Source: Pseudomonas sp. FP2309 (GTDB taxonomy: Bacteria; Pseudomonadota; Gammaproteobacteria; Pseudomonadales; Pseudomonadaceae). From it: a DNA stretch of 64,000 nucleotides. The translations under genes and the position numbers were made by a program. Shown here one piece after another: positions 28,226 through 38,518 of this stretch. The stretch is from positions 1,116,001-1,180,000 of the forward strand of contig NZ_CP117439.1 in NCBI RefSeq assembly GCF_030687575.1, written 5' to 3'. Within the stretch, counting starts at the first letter, position 1; every line of letters starts with the position of its first letter. The notes beneath the pieces are model-generated. The model ran no database searches and was not told where the DNA came from. It was given only the letters and a program-made list of their open reading frames with translations.

Positions 28226-29297
28226 GCTCGATCGCTACATTGGTAGCAGCGTCCTGATCGCCATCCTGGCGGTACTGGGCATTATCCTCGGCCTGGCCTC
28301 GCTGTTCGCTTTCATCGACGAAGTGGGCAACGTCAGCGATACCTACACCGTGTGGGACGTGATGAGCTATGTGGCGCTCACCGCGCCACGTCGTCTGTAC
28401 GACATGATGCCGATGGCGGCGCTGATCGGCTGCCTGATCGGCCTCGGCAGCCTGGCCAGCAACAGCGAACTGACCATCATGCGCGCCGCTGGTGTGTCCA
28501 TCGGGCGTATCGTCTGGGCGGTGATGAAGCCGATGCTGCTGCTGATGCTGTGCAGCGTGCTGATTGGTGAATACGTTGCGCCGCCGGCCGAAACCACCGC
28601 CCAGGCCAATCGCGCCCTGGCCCAGGGTTCGGGGGATGCACAAAGCTCCAAGCACGGCCTGTGGCACCGTCAGGGTGACGAATTTATCCACATCAACGCC
28701 GTGCAGCCCGGCGGCCTGTTGATCGGTGTGACCCGCTACACGTTCGACAAAGAGCGTCACATGTTGTCGTCCAGCTTCGCCAAACGTGCGCAATACAGCG
28801 ATGAAAAGTGGCAACTGACCGATATCACCACCACGTACTTCCGCAATGTCGGCCAAGGCACCAAGGCCAGCACCGAAGTGATCAATGTGCCAAGCGAAGA
28901 GTGGGATATCGCCCTCAAGCCCGAATTGCTGAATACCGTGGTGATGATCCCCGAAAGCCTGCCGATCTCCGGGTTGTGGGGTTACATCCACTACCTTAAG
29001 GACCAGGGCTTGAACAATGGCCGTTACTGGCTGGCGTTCTGGGTCAAGGTGCTGCAGCCGGTAGTGACCGCTGCGCTGGTGCTGATGGCTATCTCGTTTA
29101 TCTTCGGCCCGCTGCGCTCCGTGACCCTGGGTCAGCGTGTGTTTACCGGTGTGCTGGTGGGCTTCACTTTCCGCATCGCCCAGGACCTGCTCGGCCCGTC
29201 GAGTCTGGTGTTCGGTTTCTCGCCGCTGTTTGCGGTGCTGGTGCCCACCGCCATCTGCGCCCTGGCCGGGTTCTGGCTGTTGCGCCGCGCCGGTTGA
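28218..29297 (+). CDS. lptG: LPS export ABC transporter permease LptG
   Basis: The partner of LptF in the LPS extraction complex, 359 residues, with the same layout of helices and periplasmic jellyroll. GTG 28218 has AAGGAG seven bases before it and yields MAKLDRYIGSSVLIAI, the usual LptG opening. It starts within the last codons of lptF, so the two subunits are translated together. A strong terminator follows. Confidence 0.93.
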   Translation: MAKLDRYIGSSVLIAILAVLGIILGLASLFAFIDEVGNVSDTYTVWDVMSYVALTAPRRLYDMMPMAALIGCLIGLGSLASNSELTIMRAAGVSIGRIVWAVMKPMLLLMLCSVLIGEYVAPPAETTAQANRALAQGSGDAQSSKHGLWHRQGDEFIHINAVQPGGLLIGVTRYTFDKERHMLSSSFAKRAQYSDEKWQLTDITTTYFRNVGQGTKASTEVINVPSEEWDIALKPELLNTVVMIPESLPISGLWGYIHYLKDQGLNNGRYWLAFWVKVLQPVVTAALVLMAISFIFGPLRSVTLGQRVFTGVLVGFTFRIAQDLLGPSSLVFGFSPLFAVLVPTAICALAGFWLLRRAG

Positions 29298-29313
29298 TAC
29301 CGCGCTTATGAAC

Positions 29314-29351
29314 AAAAAATGCCCCGGTCGAGCGATCGGGGCATTTTTGTT
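29314..29351 (+). terminator. rho-independent terminator after lptG
   Basis: AAAAAATGCCCCG paired with CGGGGCATTTTTG around a GTCGAGCGAT loop, 16 bp after the lptG stop. Confidence 0.88.
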
Positions 29352-29448
29352 CCTGTCAGCAAAGATGACGTCTGGCCTGAGCATCAGGTACAATTCCCGG
29401 CTATTTTTCAGCGGGCAATCTGCCTGCAGCCTTTTTGAGTGTTGATCC

Positions 29449-31248
29449 GTGAGTGATTTGAGTCATATCCGCAATTTCTCCATCATCGCCCACATTGACC
29501 ATGGTAAGTCGACGCTGGCCGATCGATTCATCCAGATGTGCGGCGGCCTTGCCGAGCGTGAAATGGAAGCCCAGGTACTGGATTCCATGGACCTCGAACG
29601 CGAGCGCGGGATCACCATCAAGGCCCACAGCGTTACTCTGTACTACACCGCCAAAGACGGTATCCGGTACCAGCTGAACTTCATCGACACCCCAGGCCAC
29701 GTCGACTTCACCTATGAAGTCAGCCGGTCCCTGGCAGCCTGCGAAGGCGCGCTGTTGGTGGTGGACGCAGGCCAGGGCGTAGAAGCCCAGTCCGTGGCCA
29801 ACTGCTACACGGCCATCGAGCAGGGCCTGGAAGTGATGCCGGTGCTGAACAAGATCGACCTGCCACAGGCCGATCCGGAACGCGTCAAAGAAGAAATCGA
29901 AAAAATCATCGGCATTGACGCCACCGACGCCGTCGAGTGCAGCGCCAAGACCGGCCTGGGTGTCGACGAAGTCCTCGAGCGCCTGGTCAAAACCATTCCT
30001 GCCCCAACCGGCAACATCGAAGATCCGCTGCAAGCGTTGATCATCGACTCCTGGTTCGACAACTATCTGGGGGTTGTCTCCCTGGTACGCGTGCGCCACG
30101 GCCGTGTGAAAAAGGGCGACAAGATTCTGGTCAAGTCCACCGGCAAGATCCACCTGGTGGACAGCGTCGGTGTCTTCAACCCCAAGCACACCGCGACCAC
30201 TGATCTGAAAGCCGGCGAAGTAGGCTTCATCATCGCCGGTATCAAGGACATCCACGGTGCGCCGGTCGGCGACACCCTGACCTTGAGCTCCACCCCGGAC
30301 GTCGACGTGCTGCCGGGGTTCAAACGCATCCAGCCGCAGGTCTACGCAGGCCTGTTCCCGGTCAGCTCCGACGACTTCGAAGACTTCCGCGAAGCCCTGC
30401 AAAAGCTCACGCTCAATGACTCGTCGTTGCAGTACACCCCGGAAAGCTCCGACGCCCTGGGCTTCGGCTTCCGCTGCGGCTTCCTCGGCATGCTGCACAT
30501 GGAGATCATCCAGGAGCGCCTCGAGCGCGAATACGACCTGGACCTGATCACCACCGCGCCAACGGTTATTTTCGAGTTGGCGTTGAAAACCGGTGAAACG
30601 ATTTACGTCGACAACCCGTCCAAGCTTCCAGACCTGTCTTCCATTGAAGACATGCGCGAGCCGATCGTGCGCGCCAATATTCTTGTGCCGCAAGAACACC
30701 TGGGCAACGTCATTACCCTGTGTATCGAAAAGCGTGGCGTGCAGCACGACATGCTGTTCCTCGGTACCCAGGTGCAAGTGACTTACGATTTGCCGATGAA
30801 CGAAGTGGTCTTGGACTTCTTCGACCGTCTCAAATCCACCAGTCGCGGCTATGCTTCGCTGGATTACCATTTCGACCGTTACCAATCGGCTAATCTGGTG
30901 AAACTGGATGTGTTGATCAACGGCGACAAAGTGGACGCCCTTGCACTGATCGTGCACAAGGACAACGCGCACTACAAAGGTCGCCAGTTGACCGAAAAGA
31001 TGAAAGAACTGATTCCGCGCCAGATGTTCGACGTCGCGATCCAGGCCGCCATCGGCGGGCAGATCATTGCGCGGACCTCCGTCAAGGCTCTCAGAAAGAA
31101 CGTACTGGCCAAATGCTACGGCGGTGACGTAAGCCGTAAGCGCAAGCTGCTTGAGAAGCAAAAGGCCGGTAAAAAACGCATGAAGCAAGTGGGTAACGTG
31201 GAAATTCCACAAGAAGCCTTCCTTGCGGTGCTCAGGTTGGATAGTTAG
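29449..31248 (+). CDS. lepA: elongation factor 4 (LepA)
   Basis: A translational GTPase of 599 residues related to EF-G that acts in initiation or back-translocation. The G1 motif AHIDHGKST lies at 14-22, with DTPGHVDF and NKIDLP further on. The C-terminal domain unique to LepA ends [24 protein letters not shown] 29449 is the start expected for [15 protein letters not shown]. lepB follows after five bases. In P. aeruginosa mucD is directly upstream of lepA, whereas here lptG is. Confidence 0.96.
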   Translation: MSDLSHIRNFSIIAHIDHGKSTLADRFIQMCGGLAEREMEAQVLDSMDLERERGITIKAHSVTLYYTAKDGIRYQLNFIDTPGHVDFTYEVSRSLAACEGALLVVDAGQGVEAQSVANCYTAIEQGLEVMPVLNKIDLPQADPERVKEEIEKIIGIDATDAVECSAKTGLGVDEVLERLVKTIPAPTGNIEDPLQALIIDSWFDNYLGVVSLVRVRHGRVKKGDKILVKSTGKIHLVDSVGVFNPKHTATTDLKAGEVGFIIAGIKDIHGAPVGDTLTLSSTPDVDVLPGFKRIQPQVYAGLFPVSSDDFEDFREALQKLTLNDSSLQYTPESSDALGFGFRCGFLGMLHMEIIQERLEREYDLDLITTAPTVIFELALKTGETIYVDNPSKLPDLSSIEDMREPIVRANILVPQEHLGNVITLCIEKRGVQHDMLFLGTQVQVTYDLPMNEVVLDFFDRLKSTSRGYASLDYHFDRYQSANLVKLDVLINGDKVDALALIVHKDNAHYKGRQLTEKMKELIPRQMFDVAIQAAIGGQIIARTSVKALRKNVLAKCYGGDVSRKRKLLEKQKAGKKRMKQVGNVEIPQEAFLAVLRLDS

Positions 31249-31253
31249 GTCCT

Positions 31254-32108
31254 ATGTCGCTAAATTTCCCGCTGTTGCTGGTCATTGCCGTTGCCGTTTG
31301 CGGTCTTCTGGCCTTGCTCGATCTGGTGTTCTTCGCCCCGCGTCGGCGGGCGGCTATCGCGTCCTATCAGGGCAGCGTCAGCCAGCCCGATGGCGTGGTG
31401 ATCGAGAAGCTGAACAAAGAGCCTTTGCTGGTTGAATACGGCAAGTCGTTCTTCCCGGTGTTGTTCATCGTGCTGGTGCTGCGTTCGTTTCTGGTAGAGC
31501 CTTTCCAGATCCCTTCGGGGTCGATGAAACCTACCCTGGACGTCGGCGATTTCATCCTGGTGAATAAGTTTTCCTACGGGATTCGCCTGCCGGTGATCGA
31601 CAAGAAGGTCATTGAAATCGGCGACCCGCAGCGCGGTGATGTGATGGTGTTCCGCTACCCGAGCGACCCGAACGTCAACTACATCAAGCGTGTGGTGGGC
31701 CTGCCGGGCGATGTGATTCGCTACACCAGCGACAAGCGCCTGTTCATCAACGGTGAGTTGGTTGCCGAGAAAATGCTCGGTTCCGAACCGAACAGCCTGG
31801 GCAGCGCCGAGCTGTACCAGGAAAAACTCGGGGCGGTGGAGCACGAAATCCGTAAGGAAATGAGTCGCTACCGGGCCATGCCTGATGGCCAGTGGAAGGT
31901 GCCGGCCGGGCACTATTTCATGATGGGCGACAACCGTGACAATTCAAACGACAGCCGCTACTGGGATGATCCCAGCATTCCCAAGGAGCTGCTGGGTATG
32001 GTTCCCGACCAGAATATCGTCGGCAAGGCCTTCGCGGTCTGGATGAGCTGGCCGGAACCCAAACTCAGCCACCTGCCGAACTTCTCGCGGGTCGGGCTGA
32101 TCAAGTAA
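31254..32108 (+). CDS. lepB: signal peptidase I
   Basis: The inner-membrane serine protease that removes signal peptides from exported proteins; 284 residues. Two N-terminal helices (about 5-27 and 66-80) anchor it. The nucleophile is S90 in PSGSMKPTL and the general base K145 in YIKRVVGLPGD. The third signature GDNRDNSNDSR is also present. It follows lepA by five bases, as is usual. Confidence 0.96.
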   Translation: MSLNFPLLLVIAVAVCGLLALLDLVFFAPRRRAAIASYQGSVSQPDGVVIEKLNKEPLLVEYGKSFFPVLFIVLVLRSFLVEPFQIPSGSMKPTLDVGDFILVNKFSYGIRLPVIDKKVIEIGDPQRGDVMVFRYPSDPNVNYIKRVVGLPGDVIRYTSDKRLFINGELVAEKMLGSEPNSLGSAELYQEKLGAVEHEIRKEMSRYRAMPDGQWKVPAGHYFMMGDNRDNSNDSRYWDDPSIPKELLGMVPDQNIVGKAFAVWMSWPEPKLSHLPNFSRVGLIK

Positions 32109-32114
32109 TACAAG

Positions 32115-32145
32115 CGGCGCTGTGAACACAGCGCCGAATGCTTTT
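32115..32145 (+). terminator. possible terminator or attenuator hairpin after lepB
   Basis: CGGCGCTGTG and CACAGCGCCG form a 10-bp near-continuous dyad, followed by AATGCTTTT. The T-run is weak, so some read-through into rnc is likely. Confidence 0.5.
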
Positions 32146-32275
32146 CTGGGGTGGCGACAAATGTTTGTCCTGCCCCATGCAGCACCACTCAGGATTTGAA
32201 TTTGAATACTGCGTCAATCGTCGATGGCCGCCGGTGCCACGAACTCGATATGCATCAACCAGGTATGGCTAAACA

Positions 32276-32965
32276 GTGACCGTTTCTCTCAGTCGTCTCG
32301 AGCGCCAGCTCGGTTACACCTTCAAGGATCAGGAATTGATGATCCTTGCCCTCACACACCGCAGCTTTGCAGGGCGCAATAACGAACGCCTGGAATTTCT
32401 CGGTGACGCCATCCTCAATTTCGTCGCCGGTGAGGCGCTGTTCGAGCGCTTCCCGCAAGCCCGTGAAGGCCAGCTGTCGCGGTTGCGCGCACGCCTGGTA
32501 AAAGGCGAGACCCTGGCCGTGCTGGCCCGTGGTTTCGGCTTGGGCGAATACCTGCGCCTGGGTTCCGGTGAATTGAAAAGCGGTGGTTTTCGTCGCGAAT
32601 CGATCCTGGCCGATGCCCTTGAAGCGCTGATCGGCGCCATCTACCTGGATGCCGGCATGGAAGCCGCCAAGGAACGCGTCACCGCGTGGCTGACCTCCGA
32701 GATCGAAAGCCTCACGCTGGTCGACACCAACAAAGATCCCAAAACCCGCCTGCAGGAATTCCTGCAGTCCCGCGGGTGCGACCTGCCACGCTACGAAGTG
32801 GTGGATATCCAGGGTGAGCCCCATTGCCGCGTATTTTTCGTGGAATGTGAAATCACCTTACTGAATGAAAAAAGCCGAGGTCAGGGTGTGAGCCGTCGTA
32901 TTGCCGAACAGGTAGCGGCCGCTGCAGCACTGATTGCCCTGGGCGTGGAGAATGGCCATGACTGA
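32276..32965 (+). CDS. rnc: ribonuclease III
   Basis: A 229-residue double-strand-specific RNase that processes rRNA precursors and regulates mRNAs. The catalytic signature [11 protein letters not shown] is at 38-48. A double-stranded RNA-binding domain occupies the last 75 residues ([30 protein letters not shown]). GTG 32276 gives the typical [14 protein letters not shown] start. It overlaps era by eight bases. A DUF4845 gene found between lepB and rnc in some Pseudomonas is absent from this 167-bp gap. Confidence 0.95.
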   Translation: MTVSLSRLERQLGYTFKDQELMILALTHRSFAGRNNERLEFLGDAILNFVAGEALFERFPQAREGQLSRLRARLVKGETLAVLARGFGLGEYLRLGSGELKSGGFRRESILADALEALIGAIYLDAGMEAAKERVTAWLTSEIESLTLVDTNKDPKTRLQEFLQSRGCDLPRYEVVDIQGEPHCRVFFVECEITLLNEKSRGQGVSRRIAEQVAAAAALIALGVENGHD

Positions 32966-33860
32966 TACAACCGCAACACGCTGTGGCTATGTTGCCATCG
33001 TTGGCCGCCCGAACGTGGGCAAGTCCACGCTGCTGAATCACATCCTCGGCCAGAAGCTGGCGATCACCTCGCGCAAGCCGCAGACCACCCGCCACAACAT
33101 GCTGGGCATCAAGACCGAAGGCAGCGTGCAAGCGGTCTATGTCGACACTCCAGGCATGCACAAAGGCGGCGAGAAAGCCCTTAACCGTTATATGAATAAA
33201 ACCGCTTCGGCGGCGTTGAAAGACGTCGACGTGGTGATCTTCGTGGTCGACCGCACCAAGTGGACCGACGAAGACCAGATGGTTCTCGAGCGTGTGCAGT
33301 ACGTGACCGGCCCCTTGATCGTCGCGTTGAACAAGACCGACCGTATCGAAGACAAAGCCGAGCTGATGCCGCACCTGAGCTGGTTGCAGGAACAACTGCC
33401 GAACGCTCAGATCATGCCGATCTCGGCCCAGCATGGTCACAATCTGGATGCCCTGGAGCGCGTGATCGCCGGGCACCTGCCGGAGAACGAGCACTTCTTC
33501 CCGGAAGACCAGATCACCGACCGCAGCAGCCGCTTCCTCGCCGCCGAACTGGTACGCGAGAAAATCATGCGCCAGATGGGCGCCGAGCTGCCGTACCAGA
33601 TCACCGTCGAAATCGAAGAGTTCAAGCAGCAGGGCAAGACCCTGCATATCCATGCGCTGATCCTCGTCGAGCGCGACGGCCAGAAGAAAATCATCATTGG
33701 CGACAAGGGCGAGCGCATCAAGCGTATCGGCACCGAAGCGCGCAAGGACATGGAATTGCTGTTCGATTCCAAAATCATGCTCAACCTGTGGGTGAAAGTT
33801 AAAGGCGGCTGGTCCGACGATGAGCGTGCACTGCGCTCCCTGGGCTATGGCGACCTGTAA
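32958..33860 (+). CDS. era: GTPase Era
   Basis: A 300-residue GTPase needed for 16S rRNA maturation and 30S assembly. G1 is GRPNVGKS at about 16-23, with DTPG and NKTD motifs after it. The C-terminal KH domain contains [23 protein letters not shown] 32958 was preferred because GGAG lies seven bases upstream and yields [11 protein letters not shown]; two in-frame upstream ATG codons lack a suitable site. The start overlaps the rnc end. Confidence 0.95.
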   Translation: MTDTTATRCGYVAIVGRPNVGKSTLLNHILGQKLAITSRKPQTTRHNMLGIKTEGSVQAVYVDTPGMHKGGEKALNRYMNKTASAALKDVDVVIFVVDRTKWTDEDQMVLERVQYVTGPLIVALNKTDRIEDKAELMPHLSWLQEQLPNAQIMPISAQHGHNLDALERVIAGHLPENEHFFPEDQITDRSSRFLAAELVREKIMRQMGAELPYQITVEIEEFKQQGKTLHIHALILVERDGQKKIIIGDKGERIKRIGTEARKDMELLFDSKIMLNLWVKVKGGWSDDERALRSLGYGDL

Positions 33861-33887
33861 GGACGTGAACGCACCGCAGGGCTGAAC

Positions 33888-33977
33888 GTGTGGGAGGGGG
33901 CTTGTGCCTGATGGCGGTGGGTCAGTTAACAACTCAGTGACTGACCGGCTGCCATCGGGGGCAAGCCCCCTCCGACA
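33888..33977. repeat. REPIN-like paired REP repeat between era and recO
   Basis: GTGTGGGAGGGGGCTTG at the left is mirrored by GGGGGCAAGCCCCCTCC at the right. Inner arms GGTCAGT and ACTGACC flank a short loop. This is the paired, oppositely oriented REP arrangement (REPIN) known from P. fluorescens. It may stabilise or end the upstream mRNA. Confidence 0.8.
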
Positions 33978-34023
33978 TTAGGTTTGTGTAGCTTTCAAAA
34001 TTGCATTCCAGCAGTGAGCACCC

Positions 34024-34713
34024 ATGTCCCAATCCCCGCCCCCCAGCCAACTCGCCTACGTGCTGCACAGCCGCGCCTACCGTGAAACCAGCGCACTGGT
34101 GGATTTCCTCACGCCTCAAGGACGTCTGCGTGCGGTCTTGCGCAGCGCACGCGGCAAGGCGGGGACGTTGGCGCGGCCCTTTGTGGCCCTGGACGTGGAG
34201 TTTCGCGGCAAGGGCGAGCTGAAGAACGTCGGACGCCTGGAAAGCGTCGGCACGTCCGCCTGGCTCAATGGCGATGCGTTGTTCAGCGGCCTCTACCTCA
34301 ATGAACTGCTGATCCGCCTGCTGCCCGCCGAGGACCCGCACCCAGCTGTCTTCGATCACTACGCCGCCACCTTGCTGGCCCTGGCCGAAGGCCGTCCGCT
34401 GGAGCCGCTGTTGCGTGCCTTCGAATGGCGACTGCTCGATGACCTGGGGTACGGCTTCGAACTGAACAACGACCTGCACGGCGAGCCCATCGCCGCCGAC
34501 GGCATGTACCGTCTGCAAGTGGATGCCGGTCTGGAGCGGGTCTACCTGCTGCAACCGGGCTTGTTCCAAGGCACCGAATTGCTCGCCATGAGTGACGCCG
34601 ATTGGACCGCCCCCGGCGCGTTGTCCGCCGCCAAGCGCCTGATGCGCCAGGCCCTGGCGGTGCATTTGGGCGGACGGCCGCTGGTCAGTCGCGAGTTGTT
34701 TCGAAAGCCCTGA
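34024..34713 (+). CDS. recO: DNA repair protein RecO
   Basis: A 229-residue mediator that, with RecR, loads RecA onto SSB-coated DNA. The N-terminal OB fold is evident ([20 protein letters not shown]) and the conserved [21 protein letters not shown] follows. The helical C-terminal domain lacks the zinc cysteines found in some relatives. It lies in the conserved era-recO-pdxJ order. Confidence 0.94.
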   Translation: MSQSPPPSQLAYVLHSRAYRETSALVDFLTPQGRLRAVLRSARGKAGTLARPFVALDVEFRGKGELKNVGRLESVGTSAWLNGDALFSGLYLNELLIRLLPAEDPHPAVFDHYAATLLALAEGRPLEPLLRAFEWRLLDDLGYGFELNNDLHGEPIAADGMYRLQVDAGLERVYLLQPGLFQGTELLAMSDADWTAPGALSAAKRLMRQALAVHLGGRPLVSRELFRKP

Positions 34714-34764
34714 CAACCCCGTGTATGCTGTGCGGCGTTTCTTTCCCTTTTCAGGAGCGCTTCC

Positions 34765-35508
34765 GTGACCACCAGCAATCGCATTCTTCTTGGCGTCAAC
34801 ATCGACCACGTCGCCACCCTGCGCCAGGCCCGGGGAACCCGTTACCCCGACCCGGTCAAGGCCGCGCTGGACGCCGAAGAAGCGGGTGCCGATGGCATCA
34901 CCGTGCACCTGCGCGAAGACCGCCGCCACATCCAGGAACGCGACGTGCTGCTGCTCAAGGACGTGCTGCAAACCCGCATGAACTTCGAAATGGGCGTCAC
35001 CGAAGAAATGATGGCCTTCGCCGAGCGAGTCCGCCCGGCGCACATTTGCCTGGTGCCGGAAACCCGCCAGGAACTCACCACCGAAGGCGGCCTGGATGTG
35101 GCGGGTCAGGAAGCGCGGATCAAGGCGGCCGTGGAGCGCCTGTCGAAGATCGGCAGTGAGGTGTCGTTGTTCATTGACGCCGACGAACGTCAGATCGAAG
35201 CGTCGCGTCGCGTCGGCGCGCCAGCCATCGAACTGCACACCGGCCGTTACGCGGATGCCACCACGCCCACTGAAGTGGCCGATGAGCTGCAGCGCATCAT
35301 CGACGGTGTGAACTGCGGGCTTGGCGAAGGCCTGATCGTCAACGCCGGCCATGGCCTGCATTACCACAACGTGGAAGCGGTGGCCGCGATCAAGGGCATC
35401 AACGAACTGAACATCGGCCATGCGCTGGTGGCCCATGCACTGTTCGTCGGCTTCAAAGGCGCGGTTGCCGAGATGAAGGCCCTGATTCTGGCGGCCGCCA
35501 AGGGCTGA
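34765..35508 (+). CDS. pdxJ: pyridoxine 5'-phosphate synthase
   Basis: A 247-residue TIM-barrel enzyme that condenses 3-amino-2-oxopropyl phosphate with 1-deoxyxylulose 5-phosphate to form pyridoxine phosphate. Family strings include [30 protein letters not shown] and the C-terminal [16 protein letters not shown] 34765 has AGGAG upstream at the right distance. It ends the lepA-to-pdxJ block. Confidence 0.96.
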   Translation: MTTSNRILLGVNIDHVATLRQARGTRYPDPVKAALDAEEAGADGITVHLREDRRHIQERDVLLLKDVLQTRMNFEMGVTEEMMAFAERVRPAHICLVPETRQELTTEGGLDVAGQEARIKAAVERLSKIGSEVSLFIDADERQIEASRRVGAPAIELHTGRYADATTPTEVADELQRIIDGVNCGLGEGLIVNAGHGLHYHNVEAVAAIKGINELNIGHALVAHALFVGFKGAVAEMKALILAAAKG

Positions 35509-35611
35509 TCGGGCCACTGCGGCAATGCGAAGCCTTACTGTTTAGCCGATGCAGGTGTATCGTATCTGCCCTTTGCAGGCCACTGGCCTGCGGCTGATAC
35601 GTGAGGTTGTT

Positions 35612-36988
35612 GTGTCCCGATCCTTTTCCCGTCGACAAATCCTGGGTGGCCTTGCGGGCCTGGCCGTAGTCGGTGCCGGCGCTGGCGGCGCCTACCGCTA
35701 CTGGCTGGGAAAAGTCGCCGACGCCGAGGCGGGGCACGACTACGAGCTGATTGCCGCACCGTTGGACGTGGAACTGGTGCCGGGCCACAAGACCCCCGCC
35801 TGGGCCTTCGGCCCGTCGGCACCGGGCACCGAGCTGCGTGTGCGCCAGGGCGAATGGCTGCGGGTGCGTTTCATCAACCACCTGCCGGTCGCCACCACCA
35901 TCCACTGGCACGGTATCCGTCTGCCGCTGGAGATGGACGGTGTGCCCTATGTCTCGCAATTGCCGGTGCTGCCGGGCGAATACTTCGACTACAAATTCCG
36001 CGTACCCGACGCCGGGAGCTATTGGTATCACCCCCATGTGAACAGCAGTGAAGAACTTGGCCGCGGCCTGGTCGGCCCGCTGATCATCGAAGAGCGCGAA
36101 CCCACCGGCTTCAAGTACGAACGCACCCTCAGCCTGAAAAGCTGGCACGTGGACGAGGAAGGCGCCTTCGTGGCCTTCAGCATTCCCCGTGAGGCGGCGC
36201 GCGGCGGCACGGCAGGGCGGCTGTCGACGATCAATGGCGTGTCCCAGGCAGTCATCGACCTGCCGGCCGGGCAGATCACCCGCGTGCGGTTGCTCAACCT
36301 CGACAACACCCTGACCTATCGCCTCAACATCCCGGATGTCGAAGCGCAGATCTACGCGCTGGACGGTAACCCCATCGAGCCGCGCCCCCTGGGCAAGGAA
36401 TACTGGCTGGGCCCCGGCATGCGCATCTGCCTGGCGATCAAGGCGCCGCCGGCGGGTGAAGAGTTGTCGATCCGCAACGGGCCGGTGCGCCTGGGCACCT
36501 TCCGCTCGGTGGCTAACACCGACGCGCCCACCGAGTGGCCGCCGGCGTTGCCCGCCAACCCGATTGCCGAGCCGGACCTGGCCAATGCCGAAAAGCTCAA
36601 CTTCAATTTCGAGTGGGTCGGTACCGTATCGGTCGATGACGGCAAGCCGCCGAGCCTGTGGCAGATCAACGGCAAGGCCTGGGACATTACCGACAAAACC
36701 TGCGCCGACCGCCCGATTGCCAAGCTCGAAAAGGGCAAGAGCTACATTTTCGAACTGAAGAACATGACCCAGTACCAGCACCCGATCCACCTGCACGGCA
36801 TGAGCTTCAAGGTGATCGCCTCGAACCGCCACAAGGTGATCCCGTACTTTACCGACACCTACCTGTTGGGCAAGAACGAGCGCGCCCGCGTGGCGTTGGT
36901 GGCGGATAACCCTGGGGTGTGGATGTTCCATTGCCACGTGATCGACCATATGGAAACCGGCCTGATGGCCGCCATCGAGGTGGCGTGA
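35612..36988 (+). CDS. multicopper oxidase with Tat signal
   Basis: A periplasmic oxidase of 458 residues with the laccase/CopA/FtsP-like three-cupredoxin layout. A twin-arginine signal (SRSFSRRQILGGLAGLAV) is at the N-terminus. Copper ligands are seen as HWHG at 98-101, H140 and H142 in YWYHPH, HPIHLHG, and HCHVIDHME at the C-terminus. GTG 35612 with GTGAGG upstream gives a proper Tat start. The substrate is unknown: a metal or phenolic compound is typical. The stop overlaps tadA as TGATG, and this pairing matches the PA3768-tadA order of P. aeruginosa. Confidence 0.9.
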   Translation: MSRSFSRRQILGGLAGLAVVGAGAGGAYRYWLGKVADAEAGHDYELIAAPLDVELVPGHKTPAWAFGPSAPGTELRVRQGEWLRVRFINHLPVATTIHWHGIRLPLEMDGVPYVSQLPVLPGEYFDYKFRVPDAGSYWYHPHVNSSEELGRGLVGPLIIEEREPTGFKYERTLSLKSWHVDEEGAFVAFSIPREAARGGTAGRLSTINGVSQAVIDLPAGQITRVRLLNLDNTLTYRLNIPDVEAQIYALDGNPIEPRPLGKEYWLGPGMRICLAIKAPPAGEELSIRNGPVRLGTFRSVANTDAPTEWPPALPANPIAEPDLANAEKLNFNFEWVGTVSVDDGKPPSLWQINGKAWDITDKTCADRPIAKLEKGKSYIFELKNMTQYQHPIHLHGMSFKVIASNRHKVIPYFTDTYLLGKNERARVALVADNPGVWMFHCHVIDHMETGLMAAIEVA

Positions 36989-37485
36989 TGCGCCAGATTC
37001 GCCCCGCTGCGATTATTGACCGCAGCCGCGACCAGGACTTCATGCGCGAAGCCCTGGCCCTCGCCGCCGAAGGCGCAGCGCTGGGCGAAGTGCCGGTGGG
37101 CGCCGTGCTGGTACAGGACGGTGAAATCATCGGCCGCGGCTTCAACTGCCCGATCAGCACCCACGACCCGAGCGCCCACGCCGAAATGGTCGCCATCCGC
37201 GCCGCCGCGCAGGCCATCAGCAACTATCGGCTGGTGGGCAGCACACTGTATGTCACCTTGGAACCGTGCAGCATGTGCGCGGGGTTGATCGTGCATTCGC
37301 GTGTTGCGCGAGTGGTGTACGGGGCATTGGAGCCCAAAGCGGGAATCGTGCAGAGCCAGGGGCAGTTTTTTACCCAGGGTTTTCTCAACCATCGGGTGCT
37401 GTATGAGGGCGGGGTGTTGGCCGAGGAGTGCGGGGCTGTCCTGAGTGAGTTTTTCAAAGCCCGCCGGGCCAGGCCCGCATCCTGA
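36988..37485 (+). CDS. tadA: tRNA adenosine(34) deaminase
   Basis: A 165-residue zinc deaminase that converts A34 to inosine in tRNA-Arg(ACG). The catalytic HAEM motif is at H64-E66 and the zinc cysteines at P93-C94-x2-C97. ATG 36988 overlaps the oxidase stop. A REP-like hairpin follows and may end the transcript. Confidence 0.95.
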   Translation: MRQIRPAAIIDRSRDQDFMREALALAAEGAALGEVPVGAVLVQDGEIIGRGFNCPISTHDPSAHAEMVAIRAAAQAISNYRLVGSTLYVTLEPCSMCAGLIVHSRVARVVYGALEPKAGIVQSQGQFFTQGFLNHRVLYEGGVLAEECGAVLSEFFKARRARPAS

Positions 37486-37501
37486 AAAACACGCAGGACC
37501 G

Positions 37502-37535
37502 GTGTGGGAGGGACCAAGCCCGCTCCCACATTTTT
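37502..37535. repeat. REP-like hairpin after tadA
   Basis: GTGTGGGAG and CTCCCACA arms around GGACCAAGCCCG are followed by TTTTT. This is a short REP of the same family as 33888-33977 and could work as a terminator. Confidence 0.7.
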
Positions 37536-37561
37536 GATCTCCATTGACGCTGGAGAGTGGA

Positions 37562-38518
37562 TTACTTCCTGGCGATGATCACCGCGCGCATCGGCGCCGG
37601 CAGCCCTTCGATGGTCTTGCTGTGGTCCTCAGGGTCGAGGAAATCACTCAGCGACTGATACTTCATCCACGCCGTCCCGCGCTGTTCCTCAACCGTGGTC
37701 ACACTCACATCCACACAGCGCACATCGCTGAAACCGGCACGGCGCAGCCACAGCATCAACGCCGGCACCGAGGGCAGGAACCACACATTACGCATCTGCG
37801 CGTAGCGGTCTTCCGGCACCAGCACCTGCTGCTGATCGCCTTCGACCACTAAGGTTTCCAGAACCAGCTCACCGCCCTTGACCAGGGTGTCTTTGAGCGC
37901 CAGCAAATGCTCGATCGGCGAGCGGCGGTGATAAAACACGCCCATGGAAAACACCGTGTCAAAGCCTTCGAGGTTTGCCGGCAAGTCCTCGAATGGGAAC
38001 GGCAGGTGCCATGCCTTGGGGTCGCACAGGTAGCGTTGCACCGCCTGGAACTGGCAGAAGAACAACCAGTTGGGGTCCACGCCAATCACGCTGTCGGCAC
38101 CGGCGCCGAGCATGCGCCACATGTAATAACCATTGCCGCAGCCGACATCGAGGATACGCTTGCCCTTCAAGTCCAGATGCGGCGCCACGCGGGACCACTT
38201 CCAGTCCGAGCGCCATTCGGTGTCCACGTGCACGCCGAACAAATGGAACGGGCCTTTGCGCCAAGGACTCAGGCCCATCAGCGCGCCGTGCATCTGGGCG
38301 CGAGTCGCGTCGTCGCAATCGGTGTCCAGGGTCAGGCCATTGAGCAAGTCGACGGTGCTGGGCTGAATCTTCGGCAGCGCATCCAACGCACTCTGCCAAC
38401 GTTCCAGGTCGCCATGACCTTTCTCCATTTTGCTGTCGAGCTGCGCTTGCAGGCCCTGGGCCCACACGGCCAGGGGAGTGCCGACCAGATGGCGGGCGAG
38501 GGGGGATAAATCAATCAT
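37562..38518 (-). CDS. cmoB: tRNA U34 carboxymethyltransferase
   Basis: A 318-residue enzyme that transfers a carboxymethyl group from carboxy-SAM to 5-hydroxyuridine at the tRNA wobble position, giving cmo5U. The class I methyltransferase core is clear: [19 protein letters not shown], then [15 protein letters not shown]. The start overlaps the cmoA stop (ATGA), so the donor-making and donor-using enzymes are made together. Confidence 0.95.
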   Translation of the reverse strand: MIDLSPLARHLVGTPLAVWAQGLQAQLDSKMEKGHGDLERWQSALDALPKIQPSTVDLLNGLTLDTDCDDATRAQMHGALMGLSPWRKGPFHLFGVHVDTEWRSDWKWSRVAPHLDLKGKRILDVGCGNGYYMWRMLGAGADSVIGVDPNWLFFCQFQAVQRYLCDPKAWHLPFPFEDLPANLEGFDTVFSMGVFYHRRSPIEHLLALKDTLVKGGELVLETLVVEGDQQQVLVPEDRYAQMRNVWFLPSVPALMLWLRRAGFSDVRCVDVSVTTVEEQRGTAWMKYQSLSDFLDPEDHSKTIEGLPAPMRAVIIARK

